52,330 nt of DNA from Candidatus Fermentithermobacillaceae bacterium (GTDB taxonomy: Bacteria; Bacillota; Sulfobacillia; Fermentithermobacillales; Fermentithermobacillaceae), in the NCBI GenBank assembly GCA_012841375.1, contig DUUV01000095.1:1-52330 (forward strand), written 5' to 3'. Shown here one piece after another: positions 34,330 to 42,064 of this stretch. The notes below the pieces were generated by a model that saw only the letters and a list, made by a program, of their open reading frames with translations, ran no database searches and was not told where the DNA came from. The position numbers and the translations under genes were made by a program. How positions within the stretch are numbered: the stretch's first letter is position 1; the number at the start of each line of letters is the position of its first letter.

Positions 34330-34797
34330 CTATATGCCTTGAACAGCCGCTGCCAGCACTCCGAGCGCCACGGCAGGAGCATAGGGGATCTTCTCCTTGA
34401 GCCTCGAGAGCCCGAAGCAGAGCATCAGCAAGCTCAGGATGCCGCCTGACAGGAAAGTCCAGATAAGAGCCCGGATGGTTCCGGCTGCCCCGAGGTAGAG
34501 ACCGGAGGCGGCCATCAACTTGATGTCTCCGCCGCCGATGCCACCCGAAAAGAGGAGAGACAGCCCCCAAAGGGAGGTCAGCGCGAGGAGGGCTCCCGAC
34601 AGGCAATCCAAAACGGGACCTAGACCCACCCGCGCACAAGCCTTCCAGACGGCCGTGACTGCGCCGCCGGCCGCCAATGATAGGACGAGCCGGTTGGGGA
34701 TGCGGCGGCGGTCAAGATCGGTGACAACCGCAACCGCCAGATGCCCCGCAAGATATATAAGGGAGATTAGAGGAACACCGTTCCGGATGGAGGTCAC
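34330..34797 (-). CDS. Prepilin-peptidase-like A24 membrane protease
   Basis: A 155-residue CpaA-type aspartic protease lacking the N-terminal methylase domain of full PilD. The two catalytic Asp motifs are present: TDLDRRRIPN (near residue 27) and GGGDIKL (near residue 92), with about six helices. Such enzymes cut class III or type IV prepilin leaders. No pilin, ATPase or platform gene is in the window. GTG 34797 overlaps the stop of the upstream ABC permease as GTGA, so translation of the two is coupled. It is the last gene of the ABC importer operon, which is an odd setting for a prepilin peptidase. Confidence 0.85.
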   Translation of the reverse strand: MTSIRNGVPLISLIYLAGHLAVAVVTDLDRRRIPNRLVLSLAAGGAVTAVWKACARVGLGPVLDCLSGALLALTSLWGLSLLFSGGIGGGDIKLMAASGLYLGAAGTIRALIWTFLSGGILSLLMLCFGLSRLKEKIPYAPAVALGVLAAAVQGI

Positions 34798-35867
34798 CGC
34801 CTAATGGCCATTTTGCCGCGCTGAAGCGAGTGAAGAGCAAGGCTGAACGCTATCACCGCGTAAGCCACAAACGCTCTGAAGTACTCACCGACCATAGCGC
34901 TGCCGAGCAGGTTCTGTCCGGCATACGGCGACACTATGAATAGGAGGTGGAACATGAAGGTTCCGAGGAGCGCTTGCCCCACAGTCGCCTTCGTGACCGT
35001 CGCCCCTCCCACCAAGAGAGCGGCTATGGCGAAAGTCCCCGTCTGCCCGTGGCTGTCGTAGACGTTCAGGGTGCCGATGTTCTGAAGGAAAAGGATCTGC
35101 CCGATGGCTGCGAGGACCGTGGATATGAGCATGGCGACCATCCGGGTGCGGTCAACCTGGATGCCCGCCACCTCGGCGATGCGCATGTCCTGACCTGCGG
35201 CCCTCATATCCTGACCGAGTTTGGTGGAGAAGAGCTTCGATATCCCCCAGGTGAGTAGAGCGGTCGCGGCGAACGTGGCCAAGGGAAGACTGACAGGGCC
35301 CAGCCGGACCTTGAGGAGGTTATCAAGCGCCCATTTGATGACCTGGAGGTCCACTGTATTACGCAGACCGTAACCTTGGGGGAGGATCATCTTAGGGTCC
35401 TTGATGGGCAAGATCGTCCCCGCCCCGAACAGGAACACAAGCATGTAGACACCGTTCATGAAAAACCCCAGGATCATGCCGGCGATCATCTCACGTCCCT
35501 TCGCCTTGTTCATGATGGAGCCCGCGCCCCAGCCCAACAAGAGAGCCAGAGGAAACGAAACGGCTATGGCCGTGAAGATGCCGGCAAGCCCGGTGACTTT
35601 GGCTTCGGCAACGGCAATGAGCCCCGCCTGTCCGGCCATGGCTCCGAGGACGATCGCGAAGTTCAACCCGAGCCCTGCCACAATGGGTACGACCAGCGAC
35701 AGCACGATGAACGAGTTCCTGGCCATTCGGCCGATGGTCTCCTGAAGCAGGAAGCCGAGGGGCTTCCCGCTTGCCACTACTCCCAGCCCGCAAAGGGCAA
35801 GGAACATGATGGGGACTCCGTTATCCCGGATGAATAGCCTGAGAGACCGCTTCGGTTTAGCTTCCAT
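34794..35867 (-). CDS. ABC importer permease, second subunit (sugar/nucleoside type)
   Basis: A 357-residue permease of the BPD_transp_2 family (as in NupP/NupQ or RbsC-type systems), with about ten helices and motifs GLGLNFAIVLGAMAGQAGL and GQDMRAAGQDMRIAEVAGI. ATG 35867 is chosen because GGAGGTGG lies just upstream inside the end of the previous gene; GTG 35876 is the longer option. It overlaps the first permease gene by 11 bases and the A24 protease gene by four. It pairs with the first permease to form the channel of a DUF3798-linked importer. Confidence 0.88.
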   Translation of the reverse strand: MEAKPKRSLRLFIRDNGVPIMFLALCGLGVVASGKPLGFLLQETIGRMARNSFIVLSLVVPIVAGLGLNFAIVLGAMAGQAGLIAVAEAKVTGLAGIFTAIAVSFPLALLLGWGAGSIMNKAKGREMIAGMILGFFMNGVYMLVFLFGAGTILPIKDPKMILPQGYGLRNTVDLQVIKWALDNLLKVRLGPVSLPLATFAATALLTWGISKLFSTKLGQDMRAAGQDMRIAEVAGIQVDRTRMVAMLISTVLAAIGQILFLQNIGTLNVYDSHGQTGTFAIAALLVGGATVTKATVGQALLGTFMFHLLFIVSPYAGQNLLGSAMVGEYFRAFVAYAVIAFSLALHSLQRGKMAIRR

Positions 35868-36915
35868 TGTTTCCACCTCCGGGTCCTCTGGTCAGGGCGT
35901 AGAGAACCATGCCGTTGGAGACTATGAGACGGATGATTTCACTGATATCGCCGCTGATCACGCTCTGAGAGACGGGCACTGTTATCGCCAGCAATGTTTG
36001 GAACAAGAGGGTGCCCACCAGAGCGTTTGAGATGCTGGCGGTCTTGGGAGAAGCTCCCCCGATCAGGACGGCGGCCACCGCTGGAAAAGCCATCATCAAA
36101 GGAGCCGTGTAGAGCTGCACGAAACCGTAGCTTTGAGCGTAGAAAATGATCCCCAAGGCTCCCATCGCCGTTGACATGGCGGTACCTGTGACGCGCATCC
36201 TCTCGACGTTGATGCCCGCCGCCCGGGCGAACTGCTCGTTCTGTCCGGCCAAATCCATGGCGATGCCCGCCCTGGTGTACTCAAACAACCTGTATAAGGC
36301 GGCGATGAGCCCGACGCAGAGCACTAGTCCGGTGGGGAACTTGATCGCGCCGATCTTGATCGCCAAGAGATTGTCCAGGACGTTTGAGAAGAAGTCGCTG
36401 AGACTGATGGTTACTCTCAATCCTTCGCCGCCCAACGTCCAAATGAGGCGGGGGTGCCGGAAAGGCATGAGGAGCCAGAACATGCACATACCCGAGACCA
36501 CGGCGAATCCGACGTACGTCCCTACCATCATCTCCTGCCCTTTGACCCGGTTAACTAGGTGTCCGTATAGAACTCCGAACACGGCTCCGAGCGAAAGCCC
36601 CAGCGCCGACGCCACCATAAACCCCGGGAAACCCGTAAAGCCCATCTCCATGGACAGCACCAGGCCGATGAGGCCCGCGATGATGCCCACGGGAAGACCG
36701 AAATTGGGCCCGATTCCGCACTGAATGGCCGGGACCATGGAGATGGTCAGCAGGGCGTTCATGGAGAACCGTCCGATGGAACTGTTCACCAAGTCCCCAA
36801 GTGGAACCCCCTGGATCCCGCCGACGATGAAGAGCGACACTAAGAAAAGGATGACGGTCAGGCGTGGCAGCCCCAGGTCGGACACACTTTTCGAGACACG
36901 TTCCCGCAGGCTCAC
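35857..36915 (-). CDS. ABC importer permease, first subunit (sugar/nucleoside type)
   Basis: A 352-residue permease of the same BPD_transp_2 family as the next gene, with similar helix order and motifs (GIGPNFGLPVGIIAGLIGLV, then GQNEQFARAAGINVERMR). It is probably an old duplication partner. GTG 36915 overlaps the ATPase stop as GTGA, showing translational coupling. The C-terminus is short and Gly/Asn-rich. Confidence 0.88.
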   Translation of the reverse strand: MSLRERVSKSVSDLGLPRLTVILFLVSLFIVGGIQGVPLGDLVNSSIGRFSMNALLTISMVPAIQCGIGPNFGLPVGIIAGLIGLVLSMEMGFTGFPGFMVASALGLSLGAVFGVLYGHLVNRVKGQEMMVGTYVGFAVVSGMCMFWLLMPFRHPRLIWTLGGEGLRVTISLSDFFSNVLDNLLAIKIGAIKFPTGLVLCVGLIAALYRLFEYTRAGIAMDLAGQNEQFARAAGINVERMRVTGTAMSTAMGALGIIFYAQSYGFVQLYTAPLMMAFPAVAAVLIGGASPKTASISNALVGTLLFQTLLAITVPVSQSVISGDISEIIRLIVSNGMVLYALTRGPGGGNNGS

Positions 36916-38504
36916 GCTTCACTCACCTTCTTTCCGGCCATAGCCAGGCCGAACTTGGCATTGGAGTCGTCCGGGCTTAGTATGTCTACCAGTCGTCCGT
37001 CGTAGATGATGGCAATGCGGTCGCAAACCCGCCTGAGCTCGGCCAGCTCACTACTGGTGAGAACGATGGTCACACCTTGTTGCCGGTTCATGCCGGTCAA
37101 GAGGTCAAGGATCTTTTCTTTCGCCCCCACGTCGATCCCGCGCGTCGGCTCCGAGACCAAGAGCACCTCCGGCTTAAGCGCAAGGGCCCGGGCGACGCAC
37201 ACCTTCTGTTGGTTGCCTCCGCTTAGATGCCTGAGGCGCTGGGTCGGTCCCGTGCACCTGATATCCAAGTCTTCGATAGCCCCTTCGGCATAGGCTGTCG
37301 CGGTTTTCCGGTCCCTGATGGCGGCTCCGATGGGGAGGCGCTTGAGGAAATCTCCCTTGGTCAGGGTGGCGACGACCGATATGTTGTACTCGATGGACCT
37401 ATCCAGGATAAGCCCGACTCCCTTGCGGTCTTCCGACAAGAACGCTATCCCGTGCTTGTAGGCTTCGCCGGGACGGTTCAGCGGTATCTCAAGGCCGTCC
37501 TTTTTCACAGAGCCTCTGGCGGGGAATATGCCCATGATCCCGTTGCTAAGGCCCACTTTTCCCTGGCCGGCCAGGCCGCCTATCCCCAGGATCTCTCCGC
37601 GTCGTACCGCGAGGGAGACTCCCCGCACTTCTTCTCCCGGCATGTCGACTTCCAGGTTATAGAGCTCCAGGACGATGTCGTCATCTGACGGCTCTACCGT
37701 CCGCTCGCCCAGGGGGGGCCTTTTGGTCTGCCGGCCCACCATGAGCTCGGCGATCATCGTTAGGGTCGCGCCTGCCGAAGGGGTCGTGGTCACGACTTCA
37801 CCGTCCCGGAGGACCGTGATGTTATCGCATATGGTAAGGACCTCCTCCAGCCGGTGGGATATGAAGATCACCGCCACGCCCGAGGACGCGATGCGCTTGA
37901 GGGCGGCGAGGAGTTGGCCGGCCTCGCTCTCAGTCAAGAGGGCCGTGGGTTCGTCGAATACGAGCACGCGCACCCCGGATTTGTCCACTTCCCGGGCAAC
38001 TTCAATGAACTGCATGAAGCCGATGGGGAGTCCCAGAACCGGCAGCATCTCGTCAATGCCCAGGCCGATAGTATCCAGCGCGCGGCGGGCGTCGCCCCGG
38101 ACTCGGGGCATATCCACTTTTGAAAGGCGAGTGCCCAAGAACCGCGACAGTGTCGTCGGGATGAGAGGCTCCCGGTTCAGTTTGATGTTCTCGGCGATGC
38201 TGAACCCCGGGAGCAACATGAATTCTTGATGCACCATGCCTATGCCCGCCGAGAGGGCTTCACCGGGATTGGCGAAGCGGACCGTCTCTCCGGCCAGGCG
38301 TACTTCGCCCTCGTATCCTCCCGTCGTGTGGATGACCGGCATTCCGAACAATATATTCATGAGAGTGCTTTTTCCGGCCCCGTTCTCACCGACCAGTCCG
38401 AGAATCTCGCCGGCCTTTACCTTAAGGTCGACGCCTTTGAGGACGTAGTTGCCGTGGTAATGCTTGGAGACCCCTCTCATCTCCAAAAGGTATTCGTGAG
38501 CCAT
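36912..38504 (-). CDS. ABC importer ATP-binding protein with two ATPase domains
   Basis: A 530-residue protein with two fused ATPase domains, as in RbsA/NupO-type importers. The first (about 1-230) has Walker A GENGAGKST and Walker B VLVFDEPTA, but its signature region reads LPIGFMQF instead of a clear LSxGQ. The second (about 265-510) has an altered Walker A (GLAGQGKVG) and an intact signature LSGGNQQK. One good and one altered site is usual in this class. ATG 38504 follows GGAGGGGG at seven bases; GTG or other starts up to 38525 are possible. It energises the two permeases that follow. Confidence 0.9.
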   Translation of the reverse strand: MAHEYLLEMRGVSKHYHGNYVLKGVDLKVKAGEILGLVGENGAGKSTLMNILFGMPVIHTTGGYEGEVRLAGETVRFANPGEALSAGIGMVHQEFMLLPGFSIAENIKLNREPLIPTTLSRFLGTRLSKVDMPRVRGDARRALDTIGLGIDEMLPVLGLPIGFMQFIEVAREVDKSGVRVLVFDEPTALLTESEAGQLLAALKRIASSGVAVIFISHRLEEVLTICDNITVLRDGEVVTTTPSAGATLTMIAELMVGRQTKRPPLGERTVEPSDDDIVLELYNLEVDMPGEEVRGVSLAVRRGEILGIGGLAGQGKVGLSNGIMGIFPARGSVKKDGLEIPLNRPGEAYKHGIAFLSEDRKGVGLILDRSIEYNISVVATLTKGDFLKRLPIGAAIRDRKTATAYAEGAIEDLDIRCTGPTQRLRHLSGGNQQKVCVARALALKPEVLLVSEPTRGIDVGAKEKILDLLTGMNRQQGVTIVLTSSELAELRRVCDRIAIIYDGRLVDILSPDDSNAKFGLAMAGKKVSEA

Positions 38505-38669
38505 GATAGCCCCCTCCGCAGGCAACAGGGGGAGCTCCCTCGCGCCGCTTGAGCATGGCGGGAACGGGTCTCACAAGGAGACAGCCGCCCTGATTCTAGG
38601 CGTGCGTCCAGGCAGAAGCGCCACGGATAGCCGGAATGGCGCTCAGGGGCTCCCCTATCTATTCAGACC

Positions 38670-39818
38670 CTACTTTTTGCCGAATATCACCGAATCCATA
38701 ACCGCAAGCCAGAAATTGCCCTCAGGACTGTACTTGGTGAGGGTCATCGGCACTCCGGCCTCGGCCTCCAAAGCCGCCTTGATGGCCGCTTCATCGGTCA
38801 GTTCTATCTCGCCTTCCACGGCCTTCATGGCCAGTTCGACACCGGCCCGGAGGAAGACCATGTTTATGGGCACGGGCCAGGACGCGAACCTTCCGGCGCC
38901 GCCTTCAGCTACGACCTTTTCTTCGATGGCCTGAAGGATCTTTGGCATGTCTCCCGCTATGCCTTGAACATCCAAGCCGAGGGCGTTGGGATATCCGTGA
39001 GTGGGGCTGGGGCAGCACTGCTCGGCGAAAATTGCGCCTTCCTGGAGCGCCGCCTTGATGAGCGGATCTTGCATGCCGCAGTTGGTGCTGAACACGCAGA
39101 TGTCTTTGCCTAGTTGGGCTACCTGCCTCGGAACGTCTTCCAGAATGAACCTCTGGGCACCGGGGATTCCGTCGGGACCCGTAGGATCGGGTGCGGTCAC
39201 GAAGACAAACTCAATACCGAGCTCTTGACACTTCTCTTCCATCATCGTCCTGCGCGCAGCGAGGAGTTCCATGGCCATGTGTCTCGGGAAAGAGTAGTGC
39301 AAGAAGTGGGTGGCGCCCATGTCTTTGGCCAACTGCACTATGGTGTTGCCTCGCTCCAAGTTGTTGGTCTCGAACATGAGGTCGGCCTTTCCCTCCATCA
39401 TCTTCACGTCCTCATGGGGGACGACGACGATAAAGGGGAGGTCTGGCCTGTCTTCACGGATCTTGTCGATGGCGGCGGCGGTACCGGGTACCGCCTGGCA
39501 GACCACGATGGCTTTAACATCCGGGTCGGCCGCCAGCCCCGTGAGCTGGCTGATGGTGGTCTCCTGTTCCTGCATGAAGTTGTCTGGGTATGTCACGTGG
39601 ACGATTCTGTCGCCGTATTTGGCTTTGACTTGTTCAGCGGCTCTGTATTCGTCTTCTCCTTGTGAGACTGTCCCGGTCAGGATACCGATCTTGAAAGCGG
39701 GAGTCGTCACCGGTTCCGGGCCCGGACCGGGTTCCGGGGGAGTCGCCTGCTGCGCGCAACCGGCAAGCATAACTGAAACCAGGATTACGCACATTGCCAA
39801 ACGCGAAAAGACTCTCAT
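38670..39818 (-). CDS. DUF3798 lipoprotein, substrate-binding protein of the ABC importer
   Basis: A 382-residue lipoprotein. The N-terminus has a signal with lipobox VMLAGC (Cys near residue 21), then a Pro/Gly linker, then a periplasmic-binding-type domain (FKIGILTGTVSQGEDEYRAA, DPDVKAIVVCQAVPG, ATHFLHYSFPRHMA). I recognise it as DUF3798, a family of unknown ligand with a sugar-binding-like fold. It replaces the BmpA-type protein usual for this kind of importer. ATG 39818 is the only reasonable start; the AGGAGG upstream is 17 bases away, so translation may be modest. The ATPase gene follows after 165 bases. Two Cys (CC near residue 270) are unusual for the class. Confidence 0.85.
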   Translation of the reverse strand: MRVFSRLAMCVILVSVMLAGCAQQATPPEPGPGPEPVTTPAFKIGILTGTVSQGEDEYRAAEQVKAKYGDRIVHVTYPDNFMQEQETTISQLTGLAADPDVKAIVVCQAVPGTAAAIDKIREDRPDLPFIVVVPHEDVKMMEGKADLMFETNNLERGNTIVQLAKDMGATHFLHYSFPRHMAMELLAARRTMMEEKCQELGIEFVFVTAPDPTGPDGIPGAQRFILEDVPRQVAQLGKDICVFSTNCGMQDPLIKAALQEGAIFAEQCCPSPTHGYPNALGLDVQGIAGDMPKILQAIEEKVVAEGGAGRFASWPVPINMVFLRAGVELAMKAVEGEIELTDEAAIKAALEAEAGVPMTLTKYSPEGNFWLAVMDSVIFGKK

Positions 39819-40015
39819 TGCCTTTGCTTAACGCCTCCTTGTTCTAGGGTGGTCATTGTCTATTCGTGACATCGGAAACAAATTCCTCCAATCAAGGGGA
39901 AAGATGGCTGCGGAAGTTGTTGCCCCATGGGGACCCGTTTGGGTGGGAGACATGTATGATGATGTTGCGTAGTTATTGAAGGGTTTGGTGAAAATCCCAA
40001 GGGGGTGACCGGCCG

Positions 40016-40519
40016 GTGACTCGCAATTACAAGAGTCTGAAACCGGGTCGAGGACCGTCTTTCATGGGCGGGATGAGTTCCGTCATTGCCGTCATTTTCG
40101 GCATCTTCTGGACGGCCATGGCGTTTAGGATGACGGCCGGTTCGCCGTTCGACGGGATCGGCTCCATTTTCCCGTTGTTCGGGATCTTGTTCATAGTAAT
40201 GGGTGTTGCCAATGCGATCTACAACTTCAGGAACGCGACTTCTCGCGACCGGTATTCGATGATCGACATTACCGATTCAGAGTCGGAGCCAGATCCTCTG
40301 AATGAGTTGTTCGGAAGGAAGGGAGACCTTCTCTCTAGAGGTGAGGGGACTGACGGGGATATTGATAGCGAGGCAGCGAGCAACTCCCCGGCGGCAGGTC
40401 CCGGTGAGGAGAAAGCCGCGGAGCGGCCGAAAGGAAACAGTTTCTGTCCTTACTGCGGTGAAAGGGTGGCCGACGACTACAGGTTCTGCCCGAAATGCGG
40501 GAGAGACCTTCCCGGCTAG
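40016..40519 (+). CDS. Membrane protein with C-terminal zinc ribbon
   Basis: A 167-residue protein with two helices (about 18-38 and 47-67), an acidic, disordered linker (about 85-135) and a C-terminal zinc ribbon (CPYCGERVADDYRFCPKCG, about 144-163). This layout is common among small unannotated Bacillota proteins; the function is unknown. The start is GTG 40016, with AAGGGGGTG about ten bases upstream. It diverges from the DUF3798 importer. Confidence 0.75.
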   Translation: MTRNYKSLKPGRGPSFMGGMSSVIAVIFGIFWTAMAFRMTAGSPFDGIGSIFPLFGILFIVMGVANAIYNFRNATSRDRYSMIDITDSESEPDPLNELFGRKGDLLSRGEGTDGDIDSEAASNSPAAGPGEEKAAERPKGNSFCPYCGERVADDYRFCPKCGRDLPG

Positions 40520-40525
40520 ATAGGG

Positions 40526-40628
40526 CGTTCCGGGTTTCGCGACACAAGAGTTGGGGGCCATCCCGGTAGGGAGCACCGAGAGAGCACGTTTCGGGTTTCG
40601 CGACACCAAGGGTTGGGGGCCATCCCGG
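40526..40628. repeat. Direct repeat, about 41 bp, two copies, 61-bp period
   Basis: Copies at about 40526-40566 and 40587-40628 share GGGTTTCGCGACAC and GTTGGGGGCCATCCCGG almost exactly. Each copy is bounded by CCGGG or TCGGG and CCCGG, so each could fold. It lies between the zinc-ribbon gene and the convergent zincin-like gene. Confidence 0.75.
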
Positions 40629-40644
40629 GCAGGCGATTGGAGTT

Positions 40645-41676
40645 CTAGAGAGTCATTTGACCCATCCTGTCCAGACTTTCCATGATGAACGCGTCCATTT
40701 CTTCCGGGCCGGTCCACTTCTCCCTGAAGGATTCGAGTAGTGCCGGGACATAGACAAAGCCGTCCCCGGACTCATATAGTGCCCGCTTATCTCCTTCGTA
40801 AGGGTTGAGGCGGTGCGCCATCCATATGGTAGCCGCCCGGACCAAGGTTTCTTCAAACACCCTCAGCCACGATTCGGCCCCGTCATCCCAAGCGTACTGC
40901 ATTTTGACCATGGCTTCCGCGACCGGCTTCGTGAAAAGGTCGCGGCGGCGGGCTACGATGTTCTCTCTCTGGCGTGTGATGGCTTTCTCGAACACGGTGT
41001 GGAGAATTTCATGGGCGATTGATTGGGGCCTTGGGTTGGCCAAGACTGCGTAGAGCACTCCGTCTTTCCTCACGAAATCCGCGATCTGCCTGGCCTGAAG
41101 TGGGTTGGGGATGACGGAGAAATCCGGGATATCCGCCAACGTAGTGCCAAGTCCCGTGTCTAGCCAGTCTATCGCTTCTTTCGCCGCAGCGCGGAAAGGC
41201 TCAAGTTGCTCTGGGCCCATCCATCCGGAGAAACGGCTCCATAAGACGCGGAGAGCCGGGCTCTCCTCAACGAGGCGATGGAACTGCGGATATTGCCGGA
41301 CCCATTCGATCGTGTCTGCCGCCTTGTTCCCGGGTGCCGTCGGAAAACGAGAGACAGATGTTAGGACTTTTGTCTCATCATCATACCCGATCTGTCCGCC
41401 GGGCTCCTTTCTCTCCAGGTGAAAGGTGGCTTGGAGAAGCATGGCCGCCCGCGGCCAGTAGGGGTTTACGCCTTGGCCGCCAAGACGCGCTTTGCTGAAG
41501 TAGGCCAGGGCATCCTCCGGCCATGCGTGCGCTCGGATGTCTTGAACGAGTGCCGAGAGCATGCCTCCCGGCGGGGCGCTTTTCGCAGCCAGGTCGTATC
41601 CTGAAGCCGTAAGCCCTGTATAGAGGACGAAAACAGGCCTACTCAGGCTTACGTCAAAAGGCACTCTGGATGGCAC
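40645..41676 (-). CDS. HEXXH zincin-like protein
   Basis: A 343-residue protein with a zinc-protease motif HEILH near residue 221 (SIAHEILHTVFEKA), followed about 50 residues later by WLRVFEETLVRAAT, whose Glu could be the third ligand. This HEXXH plus E-x-x-(I/V)RAAT pattern recurs in the gene at 50834-51847 (HEFSH, then FDELFIRAAT), so the two look like diverged relatives; DUF4932-like is my best guess. No signal peptide or helix is seen, so it acts in the cytoplasm unless exported otherwise. An N-terminal stretch (LSRPVFVLYTGLTASGYDL) and a mid-protein alpha-helical part have no recognisable family. Confidence 0.7.
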   Translation of the reverse strand: MPSRVPFDVSLSRPVFVLYTGLTASGYDLAAKSAPPGGMLSALVQDIRAHAWPEDALAYFSKARLGGQGVNPYWPRAAMLLQATFHLERKEPGGQIGYDDETKVLTSVSRFPTAPGNKAADTIEWVRQYPQFHRLVEESPALRVLWSRFSGWMGPEQLEPFRAAAKEAIDWLDTGLGTTLADIPDFSVIPNPLQARQIADFVRKDGVLYAVLANPRPQSIAHEILHTVFEKAITRQRENIVARRRDLFTKPVAEAMVKMQYAWDDGAESWLRVFEETLVRAATIWMAHRLNPYEGDKRALYESGDGFVYVPALLESFREKWTGPEEMDAFIMESLDRMGQMTL

Positions 41677-42064
41677 CTCCTTGTGATGCGTTACGTTAAT
41701 TCTCAGGCAAACGGCTCATATCCTCCGTTACTCAATACGGTGCCGGCGAGACGGGCGGAGGACGCGATGAGCGTGAGGCACAGGTGCGTATCTGCCATGA
41801 GTACATAACGCCTATGGGTTTGGTCAAAACGGAAGGTGTGTCAAAGAAGGTACCGCACGGATGGTACGGCACCGAAGTCTTCGCGCGGAATGTGTGTCAC
41901 AGAAGGTACGGCACCGGAGTTATCGCAGGGAAGGTATGGCACGTAAGGTACCGCGCGGATGGTACGGCAGGGAAGCCATCGCGCGGAAGGTATGGCAAGT
42001 TGCCCCAGCGTAATTGAAATGGGCGAGATCCAGACGGCGCAATACGTACTTAGGAGGTCGCGAG
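41677..42064. other. 388-bp gap with repeats
   Basis: The first half (41677-41828) shows no feature I can name. The second half is the imperfect repeat array described separately (41829-41998). The last 60 bases hold the AGGAGG of the amidohydrolase gene at 42052-42057. Confidence 0.5.
41829..41998. repeat. Imperfect GGTAYSGC repeat array
   Basis: The octamer GGTACCGC, GGTACGGC or GGTATGGC occurs seven times in 170 bases, with GCGCGGAA between copies. Two longer copies of about 53 bp (starting near 41846 and 41944) share the order GGTACCGC, CGGAT, GGTACGGC, GAAG, CGCGCGGAA. A plus-strand open frame (41784-42017) crosses it and gives repetitive RYGT-like peptide, but codons and spacing look non-coding. 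Confidence 0.7.

Noticed and set aside
41784-42017. Plus-strand open frame of 77 codons encoding RYGT-like peptides.
   Set aside because: It is a translation of the repeat array; no ribosome-binding site and no recognisable protein pattern.
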